NCBI RefSeq assembly: GCF_000186865.1
Contig: NW_008705562.1
Span: 3,266,743-3,323,213, forward strand
Source of the DNA: Aureococcus anophagefferens
Lineage: Eukaryota > Sar > Pelagophyceae > Pelagomonadales > Pelagomonadaceae
Direction of reading: 5' to 3'
Length of the DNA stretch: 56,471 nucleotides
Of the stretch, positions 21,361 to 30,403 are shown one piece after another. The first letter of the stretch is position 1. Each line of letters starts with the position of its first letter. A model generated the notes under the pieces. That model saw nothing but the letters and a program-made list of their open reading frames with translations, was not told where the DNA came from and searched no databases. The position numbers and the translations under genes are program-made.

Positions 21361-23674
21361 GAACGTGTTCCGGCTGAAGACGTTCGACGAGACCTGGGCG
21401 CTGCTGCGCCGGCGCCTCGCCTGCGTCTTCGACGAGGCGCTCTGCGACGACGTGGACCCGGAGCTGCCGTCGAAGACGGAGACGTACAACATCGTCCGGG
21501 ACTGCTGCTTCATCGAGCGCTGGCAGGAGCAGCTCTACGCCGTCTGCGTGCCGGAGCTCCAGGCGCTCGGCGAGGCCTGGGCCGGCCGCGTCGCGGCCGC
21601 GGCCGCGGCCGCGGCCGGCGGCGACGCGCTGCTCGTCGCCGTCGCGAGCGCGTGGGCCTTCTGGAGCAAGCAGCTCTACCTGTGCGTGGGCCTGCTGCAG
21701 TACCTCGAGCAGGACCACTGCGCGCGGCACAAGCATCTCGGCGTCGCGAGCCTCTGGCGCGTCGGCGTCGAGGCCGCGCGCGACGGGCTCGCGCGGCGGC
21801 CGGGCCTCGTCGAGGCCGTCGAGGACGCGTGCGCGGACCGCTGCGCGCGCGCGCGCGCCGCGGCCGAGACGGACGCCGCCGCGGACCCGGCGGCGGCGGC
21901 CTGCGGCGCGTGCTGCCGCGCGCTCAGCGCCATGGGCCGCTACGAGCGCGACGACGACGGCGCGGCGGCCGCGCCGCGGCTCGAGGACCGGCTCCTGCGC
22001 GACGCCGCGGACTTCTACGCCGCCGAGGGCGCGCGCCTCGCGCGCCGCGGCGGCGGCGACGGCGGCGCGGACGCGCGCGCGTTCGTCGCCGCCGCGGAGC
22101 GCGCGCTGCGAACCGCGCGCGACGCCGCGGACGCGGACCGCGGGACCGTCGCGCCGGAGACGGGGCCCAAGCTCGTCGCCGTCGTCGAGCGGGAGCTCGT
22201 CGCCCCCCACGCGGCGGGCGTCGTCGCGCGGGGCCTCGCGCCGCTGCTCGACGCGGCCGTCGGCCCCGAGGGCCCCGGCGCCGCGGCCGCGCTCTTCGCC
22301 CTCCTGCGCCGCGGCGGCGACGTCGGCGCGGCGAAGCGCGCGCTCGCGGCCCACGCGGCGGCGCGCTTCGGCGAGTGCGTCGCGGCGCCCGGCGACGCGC
22401 TGGGCGCGGTCCTCGACCTCCGGTCGCGGCTCGAGGCCGCGGCCGGCGCCGCGTTCGCCGTCGAGGAGGAAACGCCGGACTACGCGCCCGGCGACCCGTG
22501 GGCCGACGTGCTCGAGGGCATCGAGGCCCTGGACGCGATGAAGGCGTTGCGGCGCCGGGAGCGCGAGGAGCGCGACTGGGCGGGCCGCGCGGTCCGCGGC
22601 GCGTGCGAGGAGGCGGTGAACGGCGAGGCCGTCGCCGCGCGGTTCGCGCGCGCGGTCGCCGCGGCGCTCGACGGCGAGCTGCGGTCCGGCGGCGTCGGGG
22701 GGGCCCGCTTCGAGGGCGCCCTGGCCTGCTTCCGCCTGTCGCGGGCCAAGGACGCCTTCGAAAGCCGGCACCGCGGCCTCGCCGCGAATCGGCTCCTCGA
22801 CGGCGTCTTCGGCGGCGGCGCGGACCTCGCGCGCGCGCTCGCGGCGGAGCGGGCGCTCGTCGCGACGCTCGAGGCCGAGTGCGGCGCGTCCTACGTCGCC
22901 AAGCTCGAGGGCATGTGCAAGGACGCCGCGGCCGCGGCCGAAAGCGGCGCCGGGCCCGGCGGTGCCGCGGCCGGCGCCGCCGAGCTCGCGCCCCTCGTCC
23001 TCACGGCGGGCTACTGGCCCCCGGCGCCGCCGTGCGCGCTCGCGCCGCCGCCGGCGCTGGCGGAAATGGAGCGGGCCTTCGAGGCGTCCTACGTCGCGGA
23101 GCGCAAGGGCCGGCGGCTCGCGTGGCGGCCCGACCTCGGCCGCGCGGACGTCGAGGCGCGCTTCGGCGACTGCGTCGCGACGCTCGACGCGACGCTCGCC
23201 CAGGCCCTGCTCCTCGTCGCCCTCAACGGCGGCGCGGCGCTGTCCGCGGGCGCCGCCGCGGCCGCGGCGGGCCTCGACCCGGGCGACGCGGAGCGCGCGC
23301 TCGCGTCGCTCGCGGCCGCGAACGTCGTCGCCGCGGACGGCGGCGGCGCCTACGCCGCGAACGCGGCCTTCCCGGGCCGGGGCCGCGTGCGGCTGCCCGC
23401 GCCCGCGGCGCCGTCGGGCGCGGACGGCGGCGCGGGCGACGTCGAGGCCAAGGCCGCGCGCGAGGACCGCCAGTACGCCGTCGACGCGACGATCGTCCGC
23501 GTCATGAAGGCGCGCAAGACGCTGAGCCACGCCGCGCTCCTCGGCGACGTCTTCGCCCAGCTCAAGCGGCCCGCGTCGACGGCGGACGTCAAGGCGCGCG
23601 TCGAGAGCCTCATCGAGCGGGAGTACCTCGAGCGCGACCCGCGCGACGCGGGCGTCTATAACTACCTGGCCTAG
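21359..23674 (+). CDS. Cullin (scaffold of a cullin-RING ubiquitin ligase)
   Basis: 771 residues, single exon, ATG 21359, TAG 23672-23674. The C-terminal 70 residues are unmistakable: EDRQYAVDATIVRVMKARKT ending in EREYLERD and YNYLA*. This is the winged-helix/neddylation domain, with the Nedd8 acceptor lysine in IVRVMK. Upstream, SYVAKLEGMCKD corresponds to the conserved Y..KLEGM.KD segment that opens the cullin homology domain. N-terminal cullin repeats are Ala-rich and diverged (FIERWQEQLY, FWSKQLYLCVGLLQYLE). General plan and length fit CUL3/CUL4 types; the exact paralogue cannot be fixed by eye. It is divergent from the giant C2 gene (245 bp) and convergent with the FYVE gene (120 bp). 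Confidence 0.93.
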   Translation: MNVFRLKTFDETWALLRRRLACVFDEALCDDVDPELPSKTETYNIVRDCCFIERWQEQLYAVCVPELQALGEAWAGRVAAAAAAAAGGDALLVAVASAWAFWSKQLYLCVGLLQYLEQDHCARHKHLGVASLWRVGVEAARDGLARRPGLVEAVEDACADRCARARAAAETDAAADPAAAACGACCRALSAMGRYERDDDGAAAAPRLEDRLLRDAADFYAAEGARLARRGGGDGGADARAFVAAAERALRTARDAADADRGTVAPETGPKLVAVVERELVAPHAAGVVARGLAPLLDAAVGPEGPGAAAALFALLRRGGDVGAAKRALAAHAAARFGECVAAPGDALGAVLDLRSRLEAAAGAAFAVEEETPDYAPGDPWADVLEGIEALDAMKALRRREREERDWAGRAVRGACEEAVNGEAVAARFARAVAAALDGELRSGGVGGARFEGALACFRLSRAKDAFESRHRGLAANRLLDGVFGGGADLARALAAERALVATLEAECGASYVAKLEGMCKDAAAAAESGAGPGGAAAGAAELAPLVLTAGYWPPAPPCALAPPPALAEMERAFEASYVAERKGRRLAWRPDLGRADVEARFGDCVATLDATLAQALLLVALNGGAALSAGAAAAAAGLDPGDAERALASLAAANVVAADGGGAYAANAAFPGRGRVRLPAPAAPSGADGGAGDVEAKAAREDRQYAVDATIVRVMKARKTLSHAALLGDVFAQLKRPASTADVKARVESLIEREYLERDPRDAGVYNYLA

Positions 23675-23794
23675 CGGCGCCGGCGGACGCCCGAGCCTCC
23701 GAGCGCTCCCGGGGCTTGTAGCGCTTTCAGATTCAACTGGCCGCTGGATGACTGGGGACCAAAGGTGTCTAATGTAAAACGAAGCCCGCTGGAG

Positions 23795-26700
23795 CTACCC
23801 GGGCGTCCGCGGCGTCCGCGGCGTCGCGGCGTCGCCGTCGTCGGCCTGGCAGAGGGCGACGCGGAGGCGCTCGGCCTCGTCCTCCGACGTCGCGCAGAGG
23901 AAGTGGAGCGCGGGCTTGGCGCCGAAGTGGTCCGCCGCGAGGTACGGCACGACGCGCCCCGTCCGCGGCGCGCCGCGCGGCGCGTCCTTGGCGCCGTCGG
24001 CGAAGGCCGCGCGCTGCTGCTCGGGCGGCGCGAGGTAGCGCGCGCCCTTGGGCGGGAGGTCGTCGCGCGTGTCCTCGGCGCTCAGCCACCAGTAGAGGCG
24101 CCGGTCGTCGGTGACGACGACGTAGCGCCGCTGCCAGAGCTTGAAGAAGTTGCCCGACGTCTTGTAGATGACCGCGGCGAAGCGCTCCGTGAACTTCTGG
24201 AGCCGCGCGTGCGACGACCGCGCGCCGGGCGTCGCGTCGAGGAAGCGGCGCGTCCGCGGCGCGAAGTACGCGGCGAGGTCCGCGGCGTCGGGCACCTGCG
24301 CGCGGCGCGACGCGTCGAGGTCCGACGCGGGCGGTCGATGCGCGCGCGGGCCGGGACGCTCCGCACGAAGTTGAAGAGCCGCTCGTCGACGCGCTTCTCG
24401 CCGCGCGCGCCCAGCGACCGCAGGTGCTTGATCCAGGCGTCGTAGAAGAAGGACGCCGTGCCCCCCATGAGCACGGCCTGGACCGGGAGCAGGAGCGCGG
24501 CGCCCGACGCCGCGACCGTCGCGGCGAGGACGAGCGCCGTCTTCCGCGGCTGGACCCAGCACCTGCGTGGCACTGCTTCGAGAACTCGACGAGAGCGATG
24601 CGTCCCAAAATCAGCCGAATCGACGTCGATTTGGCCGAGATCGGGCGGTTTGAAGTTGTTGCCGGACGGGGCGTTCCGCCGCTTGAGTTCCACGCGGCCC
24701 AGCACGCGAGGTTCACGAGCGACTCCGCGAAGGACACGCAGCGCAGGAGCTGGCGGTGCGACTCGAGCACCTGGGCCCGCGCCTCGCCGATGAGGGCCTG
24801 GTACTCGGCGATGAGGCCCCGCGGCCGCGCGCCGTCGCCGCCGTCCGCGGCGCGGACGCGCGCGGCGAGCTTGTCGATGAGCGTCTGCTCCGCGCGGTCC
24901 GCGTCCGTGAGGGGCCGGAGCCGGTCGCTCCGCGACGGGAGCGCGACCTGGAGCGTGAGGAGCACGTCGCCGACGGGGCCGCGCGCGCCGCCGCCGCCGT
25001 CCGAGTCCGAGTCCGCGGCGTCCGAGCCGCCGTCGGTCGCGCCCGGCGGCCCCACGGGCAGCCAGACGTCGACGGGCGGCTGGGGCCCGCCGTTGGCCTC
25101 GGACGCGGCGCTGCCCAGCAGGTCCGCGACGCGCACGTGGCACTCGCCGAGCGGCGGCGCCGGCCGCGCGGCGCCGTCGTCGCCCCCGGGCTCCGCCAGC
25201 GAGAAGACGAGCGCCGCCTCCCCGCGGCTCCAGGGCACGGCGCGCCGCGCCTTGCCCGCCGCCTCGAGGTCCTGGAGCACGGGGTAGCGCGCCGCGCGCC
25301 GGAAGACGCGGCCGCGCGCGACCCAGGGCTCGAGGACGTCCTCGACGGCGCCGTCCGTCCGCGCGGCGACGTTCAGCAGCTCCGTCGCGGAGCCGCGGCG
25401 CCGGGGCCGCGGCGCCGAGCTCAGGGACCCCCGGCGGCCCGAGGCCTTGGTGCGCTCGAGCCAGGGGTTCGCGGCGCCCGCGTCGTCGACGCCCCGGGGC
25501 CGCCGCTCGGCGTCCTGATCCGTCGCCGGGCGGCCGTCGTCGAGGTCGAGGGTCGCGACGCGGCAGCGGAAGGCGCCGTCGCGCACGCCCCGGGCCTCGG
25601 GCGCGTAGCTCACGTCGACGCGCGGCGGCCGCGGCCGCGGCGACCGCGCCGGGCCGCGCGCCGCGTAGCGGCGCGCGGCGACGCGGAGCAGCGCGAGCTC
25701 GCGGCGCGCCTCGACGTCGCCCTCGCCCCCGCCCAGGCCCGCGCAGCAGATGAGCTGGCGCTCCTCGTCGCGCTCGACCCACGCGCGCGCCCACGCGCCA
25801 CTCGCGCGGCGCCGCAGCGTCGCGGCGAGGAGCGCGACGGCCGCGAGGGGGAAGACGGCGAGGATCTTCGCCGCGTCGACGTGCCACTCCACGGCGAGGA
25901 GCGCGGCGAGCGTCAGCGCCGTGCGCCGCGGCGCGGCGCCCCAGTCCGCGACGGCGACGAGCGCGTCGCGCGCCGCGACCGCCGGCGTCACGAGCGCCTG
26001 GCAGCGCAGGAAGAGCTCGCGCATCGCCGCGGTCTGGAACTCGCCGAGGTTCTCCGGCGCCATGGGCACGCGCTCGCGCGTCCGCAGCACGAGCCCGGCG
26101 TAGTCGACGTCGAGCGCGGCGTCGAGCACGAGCTCGCCGCCGTGGACCTGCGCGCAACTCAAATCTTCAACTCGACTCCAATGTGAGCGTAATCGGACGG
26201 TTTGGACCAGACTTTTTCGCTGTGCTTCGAGAACTTGACAAGAGCAATCGATCCGTCCAAAAATCAGCCGAATCGACTTCGATGTGACCGAGATAGAGAG
26301 TTCTGAAGTTTGGTGGGGACGTCCCGAACCGGTGGTTGGAATCCACACCGCCGTGGACCTCGCGGCCGTGGCGCGTGCTCCGGAGCGGCACGGCGACGCG
26401 GTCCGCGTCCTCGGGCCGGACCGCGCAGGACCGCCGCCGGGGCGCGCGCGCGCCCGGCGCCGGCGCCGCGGCCTCGTCGCCGTAGACCAGCGCGCCGAGG
26501 CCGTCGACGGCGCGCGCGCAGGCGTCGCGCTCGATGGACGCGTCGAGCTCGAAGAGCGTCAGGATCGCCTCGGCGACGACGCCGTCCGTCTCCGCGTCGC
26601 AGACGTGGACGTCGACGAGGGACCGCGGGTTCGCGACGGCGACGGCCGCCGCGCCGTCGCTCAGCCGGAGCCGCTCGTCGGCGCGCGCGCGGCGGACGAC

Positions 26701-27820
26701 GGCCGTGCGGCGCCAGGCCGTCGCGAGCCAGCCGGGCCCGTCGTCGCGCGGCGACCGCGCGCGCGTGCGCACGTAGAGGTCGCGCTCCTCCTCGCCGTCC
26801 TCGCCCGCGACCTCGAGCGCGACGGGCCGCGTCGCGAGGCGCGCGTAGGCCGCGCACGCGTCGGCGCCGGCGCCGCACTCGCCGTCCAGAATCTCCACGT
26901 GGCGCGCCTCGGGGTCCGCGGCGCCCGGGCCGCCCCGGAGCAGCGCCTCGTCGACGTCGACGGCCGGCGTCGCCGCGTCCGCGGCGGCGCGCGCGTCCGA
27001 CGGCGCGCGGCGCGCGGACCGCCGCGCGTCGCGCGCGCGGACCGAGGGCCGGCCCCCGAGGCCCGTGAGCCACGACCGCACCCAGCGGCGCCGCCGCACG
27101 TACGTGAGCGGCCGCGCCGCGGGCCGCGTGAGCCCCCGGAGCGCGAACTCGGAGAAGTCGACGCCGTAGGACCAGCCGTGCTCGTCGCAGCGGTCGCCGT
27201 CGCGCTCGAGCTCCCAGTCGCCGGCCCAGGCGCCGCCGCGGCCCGGCGGCGGCGCGTCCGCGGGGAAGCGGCGGAACCTACCGCGTGCGAAGGTTCGTCG
27301 GTGTCCCCGGTCGAGCGCGCCCGACGGTCGTACCCCGGCCGCGGGACGCCGCGCGGCGCGAGTCGCCGAGGCCGACGTAGCGGAAGGGGTCCAGCGGCAG
27401 CAGGTGGTTCCCGGACCAGCTCCCGGCCCAGCGCTGGTTCTCCTCGATCGTCGCCGCGCGCAGGCGGCTCGCGTGGCTGTCGCTCCGCCGCCGCCGCGCG
27501 GAGCCGAGGAACGCCGCGGGCCCGCGGCCCGCGCCGAGGCGCCACGCGCAGGCGTTGCAGCACCGCGCGGGGCCGCCGAGGCGCATCACCGTCTTCCGGC
27601 TGCAGGGCCCGCAGACGAGCTTCCCGCAGGACCGGCAGTGGTGCCGCCGCACGGTCACGCCGTTGAAGGCCCGCTCGCAGACCATACAGGTCGCCGAGCT
27701 GCCGTCGGCCATCCACTCCGGCGACGACGCGTCCAGGGGCGGCGACAGCTCCGCCTCCTTGGCCGCCACGGCCTCCGCCGCCACGAGCGCCCGGTCCGCC
27801 ATGCCCATGGCATCCTTCAT
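23795..27820 (-). CDS. FYVE - dysferlin domain (DysF) - transmembrane - PH-like protein
   Basis: Exons 27820-27348, 27277-26359, 26147-24706, 24562-24358 and 24295-23795 total 3540 nt, 1179 residues. Introners IE8 and IE7 make two introns. The other two are ordinary GT-AG introns inferred from frame: 27347-27278 (70 bp) and 24357-24296 (62 bp, phase 0). The FYVE zinc finger is at about residues 35-95: WMADGSSATCMVC, RRHHCRSCGKLVCGPCS, RCCNAC, giving eight Cys/His zinc ligands and the basic RRHHCR PI3P patch. A DysF domain follows: EENQRWAGSW.., then across intron 1 HGWSYGVDFSEFAL and RRRRWVRSW. A long middle has C2-like strands and a hydrophobic pair (TLAALLAVEWHVDAAKILAV). Near the end is a membrane hairpin (LVLAATVAASGAALLLPVQA), then a PH-like domain (NFFKLWQRRYVVVTDDRRLY). 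It probably acts on endosomal or peroxisomal membranes; this is inference from the domains. The start at 27820 lies 70 bp below the stop of the next upstream gene. Confidence 0.78.
24563..24697 (+). mobile_element. Introner IE7 (family 2, shortened, 135 bp)
   Basis: 135 bp; perfect duplication CCCAGCAC (plus strand) at 24555-24562 and 24698-24705. Intron 24705-24563: GT donor (GTGCTGGG), GCAG acceptor, phase 2. Splicing joins SLVNLACW to VQPRKTALVLAA. Relative to IE5/IE8 the left third between the terminal repeat and GCTTCGAGAACTCGACGAGA is missing. The right end shares GGACGGGGCGTTCC with IE9. Confidence 0.9.
26148..26350 (+). mobile_element. Introner IE8 (family 2, 203 bp)
   Basis: 203 bp, the same length as IE5; perfect duplication CCGTGGAC (plus strand) at 26140-26147 and 26351-26358. 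Intron 26358-26148: GT donor (GTCCACGG), GCAG acceptor, phase 0. Splicing gives HGREVHGGELVLDAALDVDY. Core CCAAAAATCAGCCGAATCGA near 26259-26278. Confidence 0.93.
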
Positions 27821-27890
27821 GCTCGTCGGCAGAGCTGCCCCGAGCTTTGATGGCGTTTCAGGTCTGCGTTGCACTCCCCAAAGGTACGCC

Positions 27891-29186
27891 TTACGCCGCC
27901 CCCCCCCCGCGCTTCTGCCGCTTGAGCGCCGCGAGGCGGACCGTGTCGTCGTCGCGCGCGCCGTCGCCGCGGCCCCCGGCCGCGCGCAGCACGGCGACGG
28001 CGGCGTCGGCGGCGGCGAGGTGGGCCGCGAGCGCCGCGGGGTCCGCGGCGGCGGCGCAGGGCTTCGACGCGAAGGTCTTCATGACCTTCTTGTCCGCGGC
28101 GAGGGAGTCGCGCGCGGCGCCGTCGCCCGCGCGCCGCGCCTCGTAGTCCGCGCGGTCGCCGGCGAAGAGCGCCGCGAGCGCGGCGCCGTCGCCCGCGGGG
28201 ACGACGGCGAAGTCGGCGTCGCGGCGGTACCACTTCATCTGCTCCGCCGCGTAGTTGCGGCTCGCGGTGCGGAATTTGCGGCAGAAGTCGACGTAGGCGT
28301 CCCGGCGCGCGCCGGCGTCCAGCGCGCCGTCGCCCGCGTCGTCGCGGCGGCCCACGAGGTAGTCGAGCGCCTGCCGGTAGCCGATCGCGCGCGCGGCCGT
28401 CGACGTCTCGGGGAGCCGGCCCGCGGCCCGGAGGGCCGCGACCTCCCCGAGGAGGCCGCGCGCGAGCATGGCGTCGCAGCGCGCGTCGATGCCGTGGAAG
28501 AGGGCCGCCCGGTCGCCGGGCGCGAGGAACGCGCAGCGGACGTCGTAGGCGCCGAGCGGCGGCGCGCGCGGCGGCCGGCCGCCGGCGCCGCCGTCGAGCT
28601 CGATCTCGACGGCGCGCGCGAGGCGGTACCAGTCGTTGGCGCTCAGCGCCGCCGCGCGCGCCGCGAAGGTTTCGCCCTCGGCGGCGACGGCCGCGACCGC
28701 GCCGGCCCAGTCGCCCGCGGCCTCGTGGGGCGCGAGGAGCGCGGCCGCGGCCGCCGCTGATGCGGCCGACGCCGGCGGCGCGTCCGGCGCGCCGCGCACG
28801 AGCCACCGCGCGTACATCATCGTGCCGCCGACGACGACGGGCACCCCGCCGCGCGCCGCGACGTCGTCGACGGCCGCGACGGCCGCGCGGCACCACTCGC
28901 CCGCGGACCACGGCGCGGCCGGGTCGCCCGCGTCGACGAGGTGGTGGCGCACGGCGGCCATATCCGCCGCCGACGGCTTGTTCGCCCCGATGTCCAGGCC
29001 CCGGTAGAGCTGCACGCTGTCCGCGGACACGATCTCGCCGCCGAGGGACCGGCAGAGCTCGAGCGCCGCCGCCGACTTGCCCACGGCCGTGGGGCCGGCG
29101 AGGACGACGACCTTCGTCTTCGGCGCCGCGCTCATGGCGACGCAGCGGCGCAGCGTCGCCAGGCTGGTCGCCAGGGCCAGGCGCAT
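27891..29186 (-). CDS. tRNA dimethylallyltransferase (tRNA isopentenyltransferase)
   Basis: Motifs of the MiaA/Mod5/TRIT1 family are all present: P-loop GPTAVGKSAAALEL, DSVQLYRGLDIGANKP, HHLVD, GGTMMYARWL, NDWYRLARAVEIE, AIGYRQALDYL and the C-terminal FRTASRNYAAEQMKWYRRD. The enzyme transfers dimethylallyl from DMAPP to A37 of tRNAs reading UNN codons. ATG choices are 29186 (MRLALATSLATLRRCVAM, a leader rich in Arg/Ala/Leu that could target an organelle; 431 residues) or 29135 (MSAAPKTKVV, cytosolic form). Alternative starts giving two locations, as in yeast Mod5, are possible. The C2H2 zinc finger of some eukaryotic forms is not evident. The tail is basic (LKRQKRGGGAA). Confidence 0.92.
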   Translation of the reverse strand: MRLALATSLATLRRCVAMSAAPKTKVVVLAGPTAVGKSAAALELCRSLGGEIVSADSVQLYRGLDIGANKPSAADMAAVRHHLVDAGDPAAPWSAGEWCRAAVAAVDDVAARGGVPVVVGGTMMYARWLVRGAPDAPPASAASAAAAAALLAPHEAAGDWAGAVAAVAAEGETFAARAAALSANDWYRLARAVEIELDGGAGGRPPRAPPLGAYDVRCAFLAPGDRAALFHGIDARCDAMLARGLLGEVAALRAAGRLPETSTAARAIGYRQALDYLVGRRDDAGDGALDAGARRDAYVDFCRKFRTASRNYAAEQMKWYRRDADFAVVPAGDGAALAALFAGDRADYEARRAGDGAARDSLAADKKVMKTFASKPCAAAADPAALAAHLAAADAAVAVLRAAGGRGDGARDDDTVRLAALKRQKRGGGAA

Positions 29187-29531
29187 AAGCGCGCGCAGGG
29201 GCGGCGGCAGTGGAGGCCCAACCTTCGTGTTCGCCGATTCTGCGTTCAAGCTGCCGTTCAAGCCCCCTTCAAAATAGATGACGCGCGCCTAGACACGTAC
29301 GAGGCGGCTGCGCCGTCTCACTCACGCGGCGCGGCGCTTTCGGCCGTCCGGCGGTCCAGTTTCGGCGCCCCGCGCTCCTTCGCGCGAGCGCCGCTCCTTC
29401 GCACGAGCCCCGCGCTCCTTCGCGCGAGCGCCGCGCGTCGACCGGCCCGGGAAACAGTATATTGGGTTAGAGATCACGCGAGTCGCCACCTCTGGTCGCC
29501 CGGGCGCTGCTCTCTGGGTTGGCGACCGCCT
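29187..29531. other. 345-bp spacer with a three-copy 20-bp tandem repeat
   Basis: Lies between the tRNA dimethylallyltransferase start and the centrin stop (both minus strand). It holds three tandem units of about 20 bp at 29371-29391, 29392-29411 and 29412-29431, each containing GCTCCTTCGC(G/A)CGAGC. No RNA gene or reading frame is recognisable in the rest. Confidence 0.7.
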
Positions 29532-30258
29532 CTACGTGAACGTCTTCTTGGTCATGATGCCGTAGAACTCGTCGGGCGAGATCTCGCCGTCCTGGTCCGT
29601 GTCGGCGCGCTCGATCATCTCCATGAGCTCCGCGTCGGACATGGTCTCGCCGAGCTCCTTGGCGACGCGTTTCAAGTTGCGGAGCGTGATGTGGCCGGTC
29701 TGGTCGTCGTCGAAGAGGTTGAAGACCTTCTGGATGTCCTCGCGCGGTCNNNNNNNNNNNNNNNNNNNNNNNNNNNNNNNNNNNNNNNNNNNNNNNNNNG
29801 AATCTTCGCCGTCATCATGTCGAGGAACTCCTCGAAGTCGATGGAGCCCGAGTTGTCCTTGTCGATGTCGCCGATCATCTGGTAGATGGTCTGGTTCTTG
29901 GCCTCGAAGCCGAGGGACTGCATGGCCGCCTTGAGCTCCTTGGGGTCGATCGTGCCGGAGCCGTCCGTGTCGAAGAGGTTGAACGCCTCGCGGATCTCCT
30001 CGATCTCCTCCTCGGAGAGGCCGGGGCGCTCGTAGGTTTTGGTGGGGCGCTTGGGCTGCGGGGGGGCGGGCGGGTGAGCGCGCGCGTCCGCGCGCGGAGG
30101 AACCGTCGCGCGTGGCGCGCGCGCGGCCGGTGGCGGCCGGCGGGCGGGCCCGGCGCCGGGCCCGCGGGCCCGCGCGCGGCGCGGCGGCCGCGGGAGGGCG
30201 CGGAGGAGGCGCGGGGGCGGCGGGAGGCGCCGCGGGTGCGCGGAAGGCGACGCACCAT
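29532..30258 (-). CDS. Centrin (caltractin), interrupted by an assembly gap
   Basis: The coding strand reads [22 protein letters not shown]-hand 1 ([13 protein letters not shown]), EF-hand 2 ([17 protein letters not shown]), gap, EF-hand 3 ([20 protein letters not shown]), EF-hand 4 ([17 protein letters not shown]) and the centrin C-terminus KKTF(T). Homology predicts only about five residues between the two sides of the 50-N gap. Proposed start: ATG 30258-30256 as a one-codon first exon. GTGCGT follows directly as donor and a pyrimidine-rich CCCCCCGCAG ends at 30056, so exon 2 opens [12 protein letters not shown] at 30055. The length would be about 162 residues, normal for centrin. Centrins are Ca2+-binding components of basal bodies, centrosomes and mRNA-export complexes. 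The complement of TGTGGC (30314-30319) lies 56 bp upstream. Confidence 0.88.
29750..29799. other. Assembly gap (50 N) inside centrin
   Basis: Exactly 50 Ns, a conventional unknown-size placeholder. The flanking codons (MMTAKI before, PREDIQKVF after) are almost adjacent in the family, so the gap may hide an intron or introner rather than coding sequence. Confidence 0.95.
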
Positions 30259-30403
30259 GCTTGCGACGGTGCGACGGTGCGTCGGGTTTGGCCGCTGTGT
30301 GGCGCTGAGAAGTGCCACAAAATAGCACGAGTTGGATTTTGGAAGAGCAATCGAACTCATCGTGCAAACTCCAGGCAGCCCCCCTCACGATGTGCTAAGC
30401 CTG

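Noticed and set aside
24296..24357. Frameshift mutation in the PH-containing gene
   Set aside because: A 62-bp GT-AG phase-0 intron (ending GCGCGCAG) restores the frame and gives VRS|VPDAADLAAYF, so no mutation is needed.
27821..27890. Operon-like pairing of the tRNA dimethylallyltransferase and the FYVE gene (70 bp apart, same strand)
   Set aside because: Short spacing is general in this genome on all strand combinations. No trans-splicing or polycistronic signal is visible.
29371..29431. CRISPR-like array of short repeats
   Set aside because: Only three contiguous 20-bp units without spacers, in a eukaryotic nuclear context.
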